Source: CAYJIL01 sp964370235
Lineage (GTDB): Bacteria > Bacteroidota > Bacteroidia > Bacteroidales > Rikenellaceae
NCBI GenBank assembly: GCA_964370235.1
Contig: CAYJIL010000001.1
Location: forward strand, 20,952 to 84,951
Length of the DNA stretch: 64,000 nucleotides
Direction of reading: 5' to 3'
Shown here: in pieces, positions 7,201 to 14,681 of the stretch
How the letters are laid out: each line of letters opens with the position of its first letter
Numbering within the stretch: position 1 is the stretch's first letter
Made by a program: the position numbers and the translations under genes
The notes under the pieces: model-generated
Told to the model about the DNA's origin: nothing
Databases searched by the model: none
The model's input: the letters and a program-made list of their open reading frames with translations, nothing else

Positions 7201-8751
7201 CTATTTAGGATTTAGAACAATGAAAGGTATAATCATCTCCTCCATAGAGATACCACCGTGCTGGAACGTGTTTTTGTAGTAACGCACATAGTGGTTATAG
7301 TTGTTAGGGTATGCCAAGAAATCGTTGTTCGATGCAAACACATATGACGAACTTAGATTGCTCTTTGGCAAGCCTGCCTTTTCGGGATCGGTTATTTGGA
7401 ACAACTGCTTTGAGTTGAACGAAAGGTTCTTGCCCGTTTTGTAGCGCAAGTTTGTAGAGGTTTCACGATCGCCCACAATCTTGATTGGGTTATTAACGTG
7501 TACTGTACCATGATCCGAAGTAATTACTACGGTATGCCCTTTGGCAGCTAGCAGACGAATAATCTCGAGCAGGTCTGAGTGCTCGAACCACGAACGAGTA
7601 AGCGAACGAAACGCTGCCTCATCCTCGGCAAGCTCACGAATGATTTCGGTATCGGTGCGAGCATGCGATAGAATATCCAAGAAGTTATATACAATTACCG
7701 AGAAGTCTGCCGAATAGACCTTTGATATGTTATCAATTAGTTTTTTACCTGCCTCGGAGCGCACAAGTTTCTCGAAGAATAACTTTTCTTTGCGACCATA
7801 GGATTGAAATTGACGATTCAAGAACTCCTCCTCGTATAGGTTCTTACCACCCTCTTCGCTATCGTTTAGCCATAGCTTAGGCATAATGCGATCTATATCT
7901 AGCGGCATAAGACCCGCAAAGATAGCATTACGTGCATATTGAGTAGCTGTTGGCAAGATACTACAATAGAAATCTTCGCTAGCAATATCAAACAACGACC
8001 CCATCACTGGGCGTATCATACACCACTGGTCGTAACGAAAATTATCGATTAGCAGTAGCGTAGTTTTATTACCCTTGTCGATAACCGGAAAAACCTTGTT
8101 GCGCATTATATTGTGCGACATGACTGGTTTGTCGAGCCCTTTGCCCGAGATCCAATCGATGTAGCTGTCTTTAATAAACTTGGCAAACTGACTATTAGCC
8201 TCGTTTTTTTGGTAGCGCACCACCTCTTGTATTGAATTGTCGGTCGAGTCACCCAATTCGATGTCCCAACTCACAAGTTTTTTGTAGATATTCACCCAAT
8301 CATCAAAACTATTTGCGCTCGAAAACGAACTAGCAATTTGACTAAACTCGCTACGATAGTCCGATGTACTTTGCTGAGTAACAAGCTCGTCACGGTGTAC
8401 GTTCTTTTTAATTGACAATAGTACTTGGTTGGGATTTACGGGTTTAATTAGATAATCGGCAATTTTTGAACCTACCGCACGGTTCATAATATCCTCTTCT
8501 TCGCTCTTAGTCACCATAACAATGGGCGTAAGTGGCGATATTTCTTTTATTTTGGTAAGTGTTTCGAGACCTGTAATACCGGGCATCATTTCGTCCAAAA
8601 TAATGAGATCGAACGAGTTGCTCGACACCATATCAACTGCATCGAAACCATTATTACATACATCGATAGTGTATCCTTTGTTCTCAAGGAACATTATGTG
8701 TGGTTTTAGTAGTTCAATTTCATCGTCTACCCACAATATATTTACATCCAT
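7201..8751 (-). CDS. porX: PorX-type response regulator with PglZ domain (T9SS regulator)
   Basis: A 516-residue two-domain protein. The receiver domain (1-120) has acidic residues Asp9-Asp10, phospho-acceptor Asp53 in LIILDEMMPG, Thr in V-M-V-T-K and the L-I-K-P loop. Residues about 225-516 form a PglZ alkaline-phosphatase-like domain with T-L-L-L-I-D-N-F-R-Y-D-Q (metal Asp), LPTATQYARNAIFAG (predicted nucleophile Thr, about 268-270) and V-I-T-S-D-H-G-T-V-H. This architecture and length match Porphyromonas gingivalis PorX, which with PorY and SigP controls the type IX secretion genes and hydrolyses oligonucleotides. No other T9SS component is in the window. It heads an operon with prmC and recX. 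Confidence 0.93.
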   Translation of the reverse strand: MDVNILWVDDEIELLKPHIMFLENKGYTIDVCNNGFDAVDMVSSNSFDLIILDEMMPGITGLETLTKIKEISPLTPIVMVTKSEEEDIMNRAVGSKIADYLIKPVNPNQVLLSIKKNVHRDELVTQQSTSDYRSEFSQIASSFSSANSFDDWVNIYKKLVSWDIELGDSTDNSIQEVVRYQKNEANSQFAKFIKDSYIDWISGKGLDKPVMSHNIMRNKVFPVIDKGNKTTLLLIDNFRYDQWCMIRPVMGSLFDIASEDFYCSILPTATQYARNAIFAGLMPLDIDRIMPKLWLNDSEEGGKNLYEEEFLNRQFQSYGRKEKLFFEKLVRSEAGKKLIDNISKVYSADFSVIVYNFLDILSHARTDTEIIRELAEDEAAFRSLTRSWFEHSDLLEIIRLLAAKGHTVVITSDHGTVHVNNPIKIVGDRETSTNLRYKTGKNLSFNSKQLFQITDPEKAGLPKSNLSSSYVFASNNDFLAYPNNYNHYVRYYKNTFQHGGISMEEMIIPFIVLNPK

Positions 8752-8775
8752 ATTGACTATTTTTTTGACTAATTA

Positions 8776-8783
8776 CAAAGGTA
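8776..8783 (-). promoter_or_regulatory. Possible -7 element of porX
   Basis: TACCTTTG on the minus strand matches TAnnTTTG and would start transcription about 30 bases before the porX ATG. No convincing -33 element was seen. Confidence 0.5.
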
Positions 8784-8884
8784 ATAATTCTTACTACTAA
8801 AACATCTAACTAATACTATTTATTTTATGGGTAACAAAATATGTTATAGAATACTTAATTAGCACTTTTTAACTAATAAATTTA

Positions 8885-8892
8885 TATCTTTG
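8885..8892 (+). promoter_or_regulatory. Possible -7 element of the sulfatase gene
   Basis: TATCTTTG matches TAnnTTTG, 35 bases before the ATG at 8927. The upstream -33 region is T-rich but has no TTTG. Confidence 0.5.
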
Positions 8893-8926
8893 TTAACTGA
8901 AAACTCAAATTTGACTACCAAAAATA

Positions 8927-10474
8927 ATGAAAAACATAGGAAAAAACCTTGCGATTGCTCTATCGGCGGTAGCACTTTCGTCGTGTGCCGAAGAAAAAAA
9001 ACCAAATATTATATTTATTCTTGCCGATGATATGGGCTATGGAGATGTTAGTGCGCTTAATCCAGACTCTAAGATCTTGACGCCACATATTGATGGTATG
9101 GCACAAAACGGTGTACTATTTACCGATGCACACACGTCTTCGGCAGTGAGCACACCAACTCGTTATGGGTTTTTAACAGGACGATATAACTGGCGTAGTA
9201 CATTAAAATCGGATGTTGTGAGCGGTTACTCTCGCCCAATTATCGACAGCACACGCACCACAGTAGCATCTATGCTAAAGCGAGGAGGATATACTACGGC
9301 ATGTGTAGGTAAATGGCACTTGGGCTGGAACTGGAACTTTACCGAAGAGCCAACAAACATTAACGAGCTATCGGCAAATGGCAAGGGCGTGATAGACTTC
9401 TCGACCCCAATCACGGGAGGTCCTACGTCGCTAGGTTTTGATTATTTTTATGGCTTTAGCGGCTCGCTAGATATGCCCCCATATGTGTATGTAGAAAATG
9501 ACAAAGTTACCTCGCTACCCAATCGTGAAACATTCGATGGTGGAAAATATACATGGTGGCGCAAAGGGCCTACTGGTGGCGACTTCGACCACGAGCAGTG
9601 CTTGCCCAACCTAACCGACAAGGCGATAGCGTTCATCAAGCGTGAGGCACAGAGCGATAAACCATTCTTTTTGTATGTTCCATACCCGGGGCCACACACT
9701 CCTATACTACCTACCAAAGAGTGGCAAGGCAAGTCGGGGCTAAACCCATATGGCGATTTTACAATGATGGTAGATAGCGAAGTGGGAAGAATTTTATCGG
9801 CACTAAAAGAGAGCGGAATAGACGAAAACACAATGGTAGTATTTACAACCGACAATGGGTGTTCGCCAGCAGCAAAGATAGACGAGCTAATTGCAGATGG
9901 CCACTACCCTAACCACATTTACAGAGGCCATAAAGCAGACCTATTCGAAGGTGGACATCGTGTGCCTTGTGTTGTAAAGTGGAGCGGTAGCAAAGTGGGT
10001 GCATCGTCACAGACAATATGCCTAACCGACTTTTTTGCAACTTTTGCACAAATAGCAGGTGTCGAAATTAGCGATAACGAAGGCGAAGATAGCTACTCTA
10101 TATTAACAGCAATTGAAGATCCTGCACTAAGCACTCCAATTAGGGAGGCGACTGTTCATCATTCGATTAACGGATCATTTGCAATACGAGTGGGTGATTG
10201 GAAACTATTGACCGTTCCTTCGTCGGGCGGATGGAGCGCACCATCTCCCAACTCAAAAGATGTTGACTGGGATGCTATGCCACCAATGCAGCTATATAAC
10301 CTAAAGGATGACCCTAGCGAAACAACAAACCTGTATGCACAACAACCTGAGAGGGTTGAGCAAATGAAAGATTTGTTGGTAAAATATATTGAGCAGGGAC
10401 GTAGCACCGAGGGCAAGCCACAAAAGAACGATGGCGAGTACCCTTGGCGACAAATAAAACCGTTACTTGATTAA
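8927..10474 (+). CDS. Lipoprotein arylsulfatase, serine-type family S1
   Basis: A 515-residue sulfatase that removes sulfate esters from glycans or aryl compounds. A lipoprotein signal ends at Cys20 (A-V-A-L-S-S-C). The metal-binding aspartates are in P-N-I-I-F-I-L-A-D-D-M-G-Y-G-D (Asp34-Asp35). The formylglycine motif is Ser75-Thr-Pro-Thr-Arg79 (AVSTPTRYGFLTGR). The modified residue is therefore serine, which needs a radical-SAM maturase (anSME) acting before export; none is in the window. Further signatures are G-K-W-H-L-G-W and T-T-D-N-G-C. Length and C-terminal subdomain are normal. It stands between porX (divergent) and the metal locus. The substrate is not readable from sequence. Confidence 0.93.
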   Translation: MKNIGKNLAIALSAVALSSCAEEKKPNIIFILADDMGYGDVSALNPDSKILTPHIDGMAQNGVLFTDAHTSSAVSTPTRYGFLTGRYNWRSTLKSDVVSGYSRPIIDSTRTTVASMLKRGGYTTACVGKWHLGWNWNFTEEPTNINELSANGKGVIDFSTPITGGPTSLGFDYFYGFSGSLDMPPYVYVENDKVTSLPNRETFDGGKYTWWRKGPTGGDFDHEQCLPNLTDKAIAFIKREAQSDKPFFLYVPYPGPHTPILPTKEWQGKSGLNPYGDFTMMVDSEVGRILSALKESGIDENTMVVFTTDNGCSPAAKIDELIADGHYPNHIYRGHKADLFEGGHRVPCVVKWSGSKVGASSQTICLTDFFATFAQIAGVEISDNEGEDSYSILTAIEDPALSTPIREATVHHSINGSFAIRVGDWKLLTVPSSGGWSAPSPNSKDVDWDAMPPMQLYNLKDDPSETTNLYAQQPERVEQMKDLLVKYIEQGRSTEGKPQKNDGEYPWRQIKPLLD

Positions 10475-10492
10475 TTATTATAAAATATTAGT

Positions 10493-10500
10493 TATCTTTG
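10493..10500 (+). promoter_or_regulatory. Possible -7 element of the metal locus
   Basis: TATCTTTG lies directly before the ATG at 10506. If used, transcription would start at or within a few bases of the start codon. A TTG at 10467-10469 sits 23 bases upstream, longer than the usual spacing. Confidence 0.4.
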
Positions 10501-10505
10501 TGGGT

Positions 10506-10997
10506 ATGAGGACAAGGAGATATATAGTTGCGCTTGTGTTGATGGTGATATATTCGCTATCGATGGGGCATGCTATGTACCACCACCAGCTACACGCCAT
10601 GCTCTCGGGCGACCATAGCCACGGCGTGTGTCTATGCCAAGAGAACGGTGCTTGCCCTTGCTCGCAAGAGAGCCACCACACCCACAACGATAACTGCAAT
10701 CACGAAGCACAAAGATGCCACGATATTAGCAGCCAAACTAGCTGTGCATGTATTGACCATATGCCTGATTCGCAGCACCGTTGCAATGCCGACAACGAGT
10801 TTATTCACTCCGAAAACAAGCTACGCCTATCGGTACCACAGGTTGATATTCTACCTGCTTTGGTGTGTGCAGTACTGCAAATGGGCAACCTACAAAACAG
10901 TTATAAAACAGAGCTCGACACAGAGCCCCAAATTCCGATATACTCTATTCTAGTAGAGTCCGATAGCCCACTCAGGGCACCTCCTACAATCTCTTAA
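10506..10997 (+). CDS. His/Cys-rich exported protein, probable metal binder (unknown family)
   Basis: A 163-residue protein that I cannot assign to a named family with certainty. The ATG at 10506 begins a signal peptide or anchor (MRTRRYIVALVLMVIYSLSMGHA). The next part (about 23-105) contains nearly all of 14 histidines and 10 cysteines, in clusters such as Y-H-H-Q-L-H, G-D-H-S-H-G-V-C-L-C and S-H-H-T-H-N-D-N-C-N-H. A more ordinary hydrophobic and acidic tail follows, ending P-L-R-A-P-P-T-I-S. His/Cys spacing of this kind suggests binding of Cu, Zn or Ni in the periplasm. A TonB-dependent receptor follows 73 bases later and an HMA protein ends the locus. Small His-rich exported proteins are often found beside such receptors in Bacteroidales (recollection, not checked). 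Confidence 0.75.
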   Translation: MRTRRYIVALVLMVIYSLSMGHAMYHHQLHAMLSGDHSHGVCLCQENGACPCSQESHHTHNDNCNHEAQRCHDISSQTSCACIDHMPDSQHRCNADNEFIHSENKLRLSVPQVDILPALVCAVLQMGNLQNSYKTELDTEPQIPIYSILVESDSPLRAPPTIS

Positions 10998-11070
10998 TAT
11001 ACTAAAAATATAGTTAATGACACTTGGCACACTAGCCACGGTGTTTAATCGTGTATATTACAGAGAAATT

Positions 11071-13350
11071 ATGAAAAGATATATTTTAATCTTTTTGCTT
11101 AGTTTAGTATCTATATTTGAACTACAAGCAGAAAGTATAAGAGGAGTTGTACTTGCCAAAGAGGATGGAAGTGCAACAAAACCACTAGCTGGCGCAATCG
11201 TTGGCTGGGCAGATAGCAATAGCGCTACAATTACCGATGGGAGCGGTGAATTTTCGATAGCATCAAACAAAACAACCAATTTATTAGTTGCCTCGTTTAC
11301 GGGATACCTTAGCGACACTATCACTGTTACGAAGGGTGCAAAGGTAACCTTTACGCTCACACCCGATGCACTAAGGGTAGATGATGTTATGGTACAAAAC
11401 CGCAAAAGCAACGGCATTTCGGCTCAGGCGATGGAGAAAAAAGAGTCTATCACCTTTGCAGGACTGTGCAAGATGGCGTGCTGTAACCTTGCCGAGAGCT
11501 TTGAGAATAGCGCATCGGTAACGGTGGGTTACTCAGATGCAGTGTCGGGAGCAAGACAAATCAAACTACTTGGATATTCGGGCACTTACACCCAAATGCT
11601 AGACGAAACTCGCCCTATAATGCGAGGTCTATCTAGCCCCTATGGGCTAGAGTACACACCCGGAATGTGGCTACAAGGCATACAAATATCAAAGGGTGTA
11701 ACATCGGTAGTGAATGGTTACGAGGCACTAACGGGGCAAATTAACCTAGAGCACCGCAAGCCAACAGACGAAGATCCGCTCTTTGTCAATCTGTTTTTGA
11801 GTGACGAGCTACGCACCGAGGCAAACATTACATCGGCGCACCAAATCAATAGCAAGCTATCGACAATAGTGCTTGCACACGTCTCGCAAGATCAGATGGA
11901 GATAGATCATAACGATGATGGATTTTTGGATATGCCACTAAAAAGACAGTATAACCTAGCTAATAGATGGTTGTATGTAGCAGATAATGGCGTTCAAATT
12001 AGATATGGTATTCGTGGCTTGTACGAAAAGCGTGAGGGCGGAATGGTAGATTTTACATCTCGTGACTTTAACTCGCTTAGCAGCTATGGGTCGAGCATCG
12101 AGAACAAAGATTTTAACACCTACCTAAAGGTTGGTATCCCCGTAAAGCAAAACACATTGCTAGAGGGCGAGGCAGGTTTTGAGGACGAAACCACATCGAA
12201 CATAGCATTTGTGGCAGACTACGTGCTGCACGAGCAAGAGGCATTCTTTGGAATTAAAGATTTTTATGGGCAGCAACATTCGGCATACCTTAATACGCTG
12301 TATCAAATTAACTTTGGAGCAAAGCACCAGCTCATTAGTGGTGCTACGTTCACTGCCGATTTGTATGACGAGACCCTTGACGATAGATTTATTCCTAGCC
12401 CCGGTGCCGATATTAAGACAAATAGCTATATGCTAGATCGCAACCTTGTTACTACGGGTCTATTTAGCGAATACACCTTTAAGCTAGACGATAAATTTAG
12501 CGCAGTAGCAGGTATTCGAGGCGACTATAACAACCAGCATGGCTGGATGTTTACCCCACGTGGCCACATTAAATGGCAAATTACACCCGGCGGTACGCTA
12601 CGAGCATCGGCAGGTGTGGGCTATCGTATTATGTCGCTAGTAGGCGATAATATTAGTATGCTAGCTACGGGTCGAGAGATTTCGTTTGCCGAGAACCTTA
12701 ACCCACTAGAGCGAGGTTTTACAGCAGGTGGATCATACACACAAACATTTACACTACTGGGCGACGAGGCGGCATCGATTAGCGTAGATTACTTTAGGAG
12801 CCAATTCTCCGATCAAGTTGTTGTTGACCAAGAGAGCGATTCTAAGCGATTTTTGCTTTATAACCTAGAGGGAGATTCATATACAAACACCTATCAAATA
12901 GATTTTAGCTGGGAACCACTCACACGACTAAACTTGTTTGCAACATATCGTTATAACGATACTCGATTGACACTCAAGGATGGCATTGAGGTTGAGACTC
13001 CGCTAGTAGATAGATTCAAGGGGCTCGTGAATTTGCAATATGCGACCAAGTTTGACCGATGGATATTTGATGCTACGGCTCAAATAAACGGACAGAGCAG
13101 GCTACCTGTACAGGATGGTAATATTGCCGTATCGGAATATTCGCCCGTATACCCAATGTTCTTTGCTCAGGTAACAAAAAAGTTTAAAAAACTAGACGTA
13201 TATCTAGGTTGTGAGAATATTGGTAACTATCGCCAAGACAACCCAATACTATCGCCAAGCGAGCCATTCTCTACAAAATTTAACTCTACTGTTGTGTGGG
13301 GTCCTATTATGGGGCGCAAATTCTATGCGGGGCTTCGATTTACGCTATAA
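11071..13350 (+). CDS. TonB-dependent outer-membrane receptor, probable metal importer
   Basis: A 759-residue receptor. The start at 11071 gives a signal peptide MKRYILIFLLSLVSIFELQA; the ATG at 11017 would add 18 residues with no signal character. A carboxypeptidase-regulatory-like domain (about 22-100) precedes the plug, which contains Cys133, Cys137 and Cys138 in F-A-G-L-C-K-M-A-C-C-N-L-A-E-S-F and then SGARQIKLLGYSGTYTQML. The barrel follows, ending in an aromatic C-terminus (F-Y-A-G-L-R-F-T-L). Cysteines in the plug are unusual for receptors of this size. With a His/Cys-rich exported protein before it and an HMA-fold protein after it, a copper or other soft-metal ligand is the best guess (inference). 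It is shorter than SusC-type receptors and has no SusD partner. Confidence 0.88.
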   Translation: MKRYILIFLLSLVSIFELQAESIRGVVLAKEDGSATKPLAGAIVGWADSNSATITDGSGEFSIASNKTTNLLVASFTGYLSDTITVTKGAKVTFTLTPDALRVDDVMVQNRKSNGISAQAMEKKESITFAGLCKMACCNLAESFENSASVTVGYSDAVSGARQIKLLGYSGTYTQMLDETRPIMRGLSSPYGLEYTPGMWLQGIQISKGVTSVVNGYEALTGQINLEHRKPTDEDPLFVNLFLSDELRTEANITSAHQINSKLSTIVLAHVSQDQMEIDHNDDGFLDMPLKRQYNLANRWLYVADNGVQIRYGIRGLYEKREGGMVDFTSRDFNSLSSYGSSIENKDFNTYLKVGIPVKQNTLLEGEAGFEDETTSNIAFVADYVLHEQEAFFGIKDFYGQQHSAYLNTLYQINFGAKHQLISGATFTADLYDETLDDRFIPSPGADIKTNSYMLDRNLVTTGLFSEYTFKLDDKFSAVAGIRGDYNNQHGWMFTPRGHIKWQITPGGTLRASAGVGYRIMSLVGDNISMLATGREISFAENLNPLERGFTAGGSYTQTFTLLGDEAASISVDYFRSQFSDQVVVDQESDSKRFLLYNLEGDSYTNTYQIDFSWEPLTRLNLFATYRYNDTRLTLKDGIEVETPLVDRFKGLVNLQYATKFDRWIFDATAQINGQSRLPVQDGNIAVSEYSPVYPMFFAQVTKKFKKLDVYLGCENIGNYRQDNPILSPSEPFSTKFNSTVVWGPIMGRKFYAGLRFTL

Positions 13351-13410
13351 CAAACACATATTTAGAATAGTAAACAATAAAAACATTCAAAAACTCAAAT
13401 ATAAAAAGCT

Positions 13411-13683
13411 ATGAAAAAGGTATTATTTATGTTGGTTGCAATGGCTACGGTTGCCACTCTAGCAGCAAAAGAGAAAAAAAGAGAGACTGTTACAATGAAA
13501 GTTAACTTGCATTGCGATAAGTGTGTTAACAAAATTGAATCGTCTATCCCCTTTGAAAAGGGAGTAAAAGATTTGGACGTAAACTTAGAAAAGGAGTGTG
13601 TGAGCGTAACTTATGATCCTGCAAAAACCGACTCTACAAAAATTGCAAAAGCAATTACAAAGTTAGACTTTAAAGTTGAGTAA
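13411..13683 (+). CDS. Periplasmic heavy-metal-associated (HMA) domain protein
   Basis: A 90-residue protein with a signal peptide (1-19, MKKVLFMLVAMATVATLAA) followed by a single ferredoxin-like HMA fold. The metal loop reads N-L-H-C-D-K-C-V-N-K-I-E: CxxC is kept, but the usual G-M-x before it is N-L-H, adding a histidine beside the first Cys. The strand-helix pattern (VTMKVNLHC, G-V-K-D-L-D-V-N-L, V-S-V-T-Y-D-P-A-K) is that of MerP/CopZ-like proteins. It lies 60 bases after the receptor and is closed by a hairpin. A periplasmic metallochaperone receiving metal from the receptor is the natural reading. Confidence 0.9.
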   Translation: MKKVLFMLVAMATVATLAAKEKKRETVTMKVNLHCDKCVNKIESSIPFEKGVKDLDVNLEKECVSVTYDPAKTDSTKIAKAITKLDFKVE

Positions 13684-13691
13684 TAGACCAG

Positions 13692-13725
13692 TAGGCTAGC
13701 GAGTGGGCAACCATTCACTAGCCTA
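13692..13725 (+). terminator. Terminator of the metal locus
   Basis: A 14-bp stem with one mismatch and one G-T pair (13692-13705 with 13712-13725) and a 6-base loop, followed by a T-rich stretch, begins eight bases after the HMA gene. Confidence 0.75.
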
Positions 13726-13773
13726 TTTATTTTAGTTGAAATATAACACAAAACAAAAAAACACAAATTTTCA

Positions 13774-13789
13774 TAGTATTTTAATACTA
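13774..13789. repeat. Palindrome inside the predicted focA promoter
   Basis: TAGTATT, two bases, AATACTA: a perfect 7-bp inverted repeat lying 7 bases before the -7 element at 13797, that is between the expected -33 and -7 boxes. This is a natural place for a repressor or redox-regulator site. Confidence 0.5.
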
Positions 13790-13796
13790 AAAGCGT

Positions 13797-13804
13797 TATC
13801 TTTG
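13797..13804 (+). promoter_or_regulatory. Predicted -7 element of focA-pflBA
   Basis: TATCTTTG matches TAnnTTTG, giving a leader of about 50 bases that contains AAGGAGAGGAAAG before the focA ATG, a better than usual ribosome-binding sequence for this phylum. Confidence 0.6.
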
Positions 13805-13861
13805 CGGTTTAATTCCTATTGCTAAGTAGGAGCTATATTTTGTTTTAAGGAGAGGAAAGTA

Positions 13862-14644
13862 ATGTTACAACCTAGTGAAATAGTAGGTTATGCTGCAAAA
13901 GCGGCTAAAGTTAAAGGTGGGTATAATATAAGTAAAACACTTATACTCAGCTTTTTGGCAGGTGCACACATAGCAATGGCAGGCACAATTGCTATATTAA
14001 TTGGCTATGGTTTCCCATCGCTAGCTGCCGAAAACCCCGGTCTTATTAAACTATTGATGGGCGCAACATTCCCCGTTGGCCTTATGCTCGTCGTATTAAC
14101 TGGTGGAGAACTATTCACTGGTAATACTGCATATTTTATTCCATCTGTCATGAATCATGAACAGAGATATACTAGGATGTTAAGAAACTGGGCGCTTGTA
14201 TGGGGTGGAAACTTCGTAGGCGCACTTTTTTTTGGTTACTTTATGGTGCATCTACCACATGTGCTTGATGCAGAACCATGGCAAGCTGGAGTTGAAAAAA
14301 TTGCATACGCAAAAACACATAATTCATTTTTTATCACAACCCTAAAAGGTATTGGAGCCAACTGGCTTGTGTGCCTAGCAATGTGGCAAGGAATGGCATC
14401 ACAAACAGTTTCGGGCAAAATAGCTGGTATTTGGTGGCCTGTAATGGTATTCGTAGCAGCTGGTTATGAGCACTCTATTGCCAATATGTTCTTTTTACCA
14501 ATGGCTATGTTCTCGGGCGCTAGCGACATGAGCATTGCCGATATGTTTATCAAAAATCTTATACCTGCAACACTAGGTAATATAATAGGAGGGGCACTAT
14601 TTGTCGGCATGGCATATTGGTATACCCTTGGACGCAAAAAATAA
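13862..14644 (+). CDS. focA: Formate channel FocA (formate/nitrite transporter family)
   Basis: A 260-residue inner-membrane channel with six predicted transmembrane helices. Family signatures: L-S-F-L-A-G-A-H-I-A-M-A-G in helix 1, L-T-G-G-E-L-F-T-G-N-T in helix 2, G-A-N-W-L-V-C-L-A-M-W-Q in helix 4 and A-A-G-Y-E-H-S-I-A-N-M in helix 5, where the His is the conserved pore residue. The N-terminal P-S-E-I matches the gating helix of FocA. It is the first gene of a focA-pflB-pflA operon, 37 bases before pflB, so formate made by Pfl can leave or re-enter the cell. Confidence 0.95.
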   Translation: MLQPSEIVGYAAKAAKVKGGYNISKTLILSFLAGAHIAMAGTIAILIGYGFPSLAAENPGLIKLLMGATFPVGLMLVVLTGGELFTGNTAYFIPSVMNHEQRYTRMLRNWALVWGGNFVGALFFGYFMVHLPHVLDAEPWQAGVEKIAYAKTHNSFFITTLKGIGANWLVCLAMWQGMASQTVSGKIAGIWWPVMVFVAAGYEHSIANMFFLPMAMFSGASDMSIADMFIKNLIPATLGNIIGGALFVGMAYWYTLGRKK

Positions 14645-14681
14645 TAAATCTAATATATTAACATAAAACAACTATATAAAG

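Noticed and set aside
11017..11070. An earlier start for the TonB-dependent receptor at 11017.
   Set aside because: It adds 18 residues before an otherwise clear signal peptide that starts at 11071.
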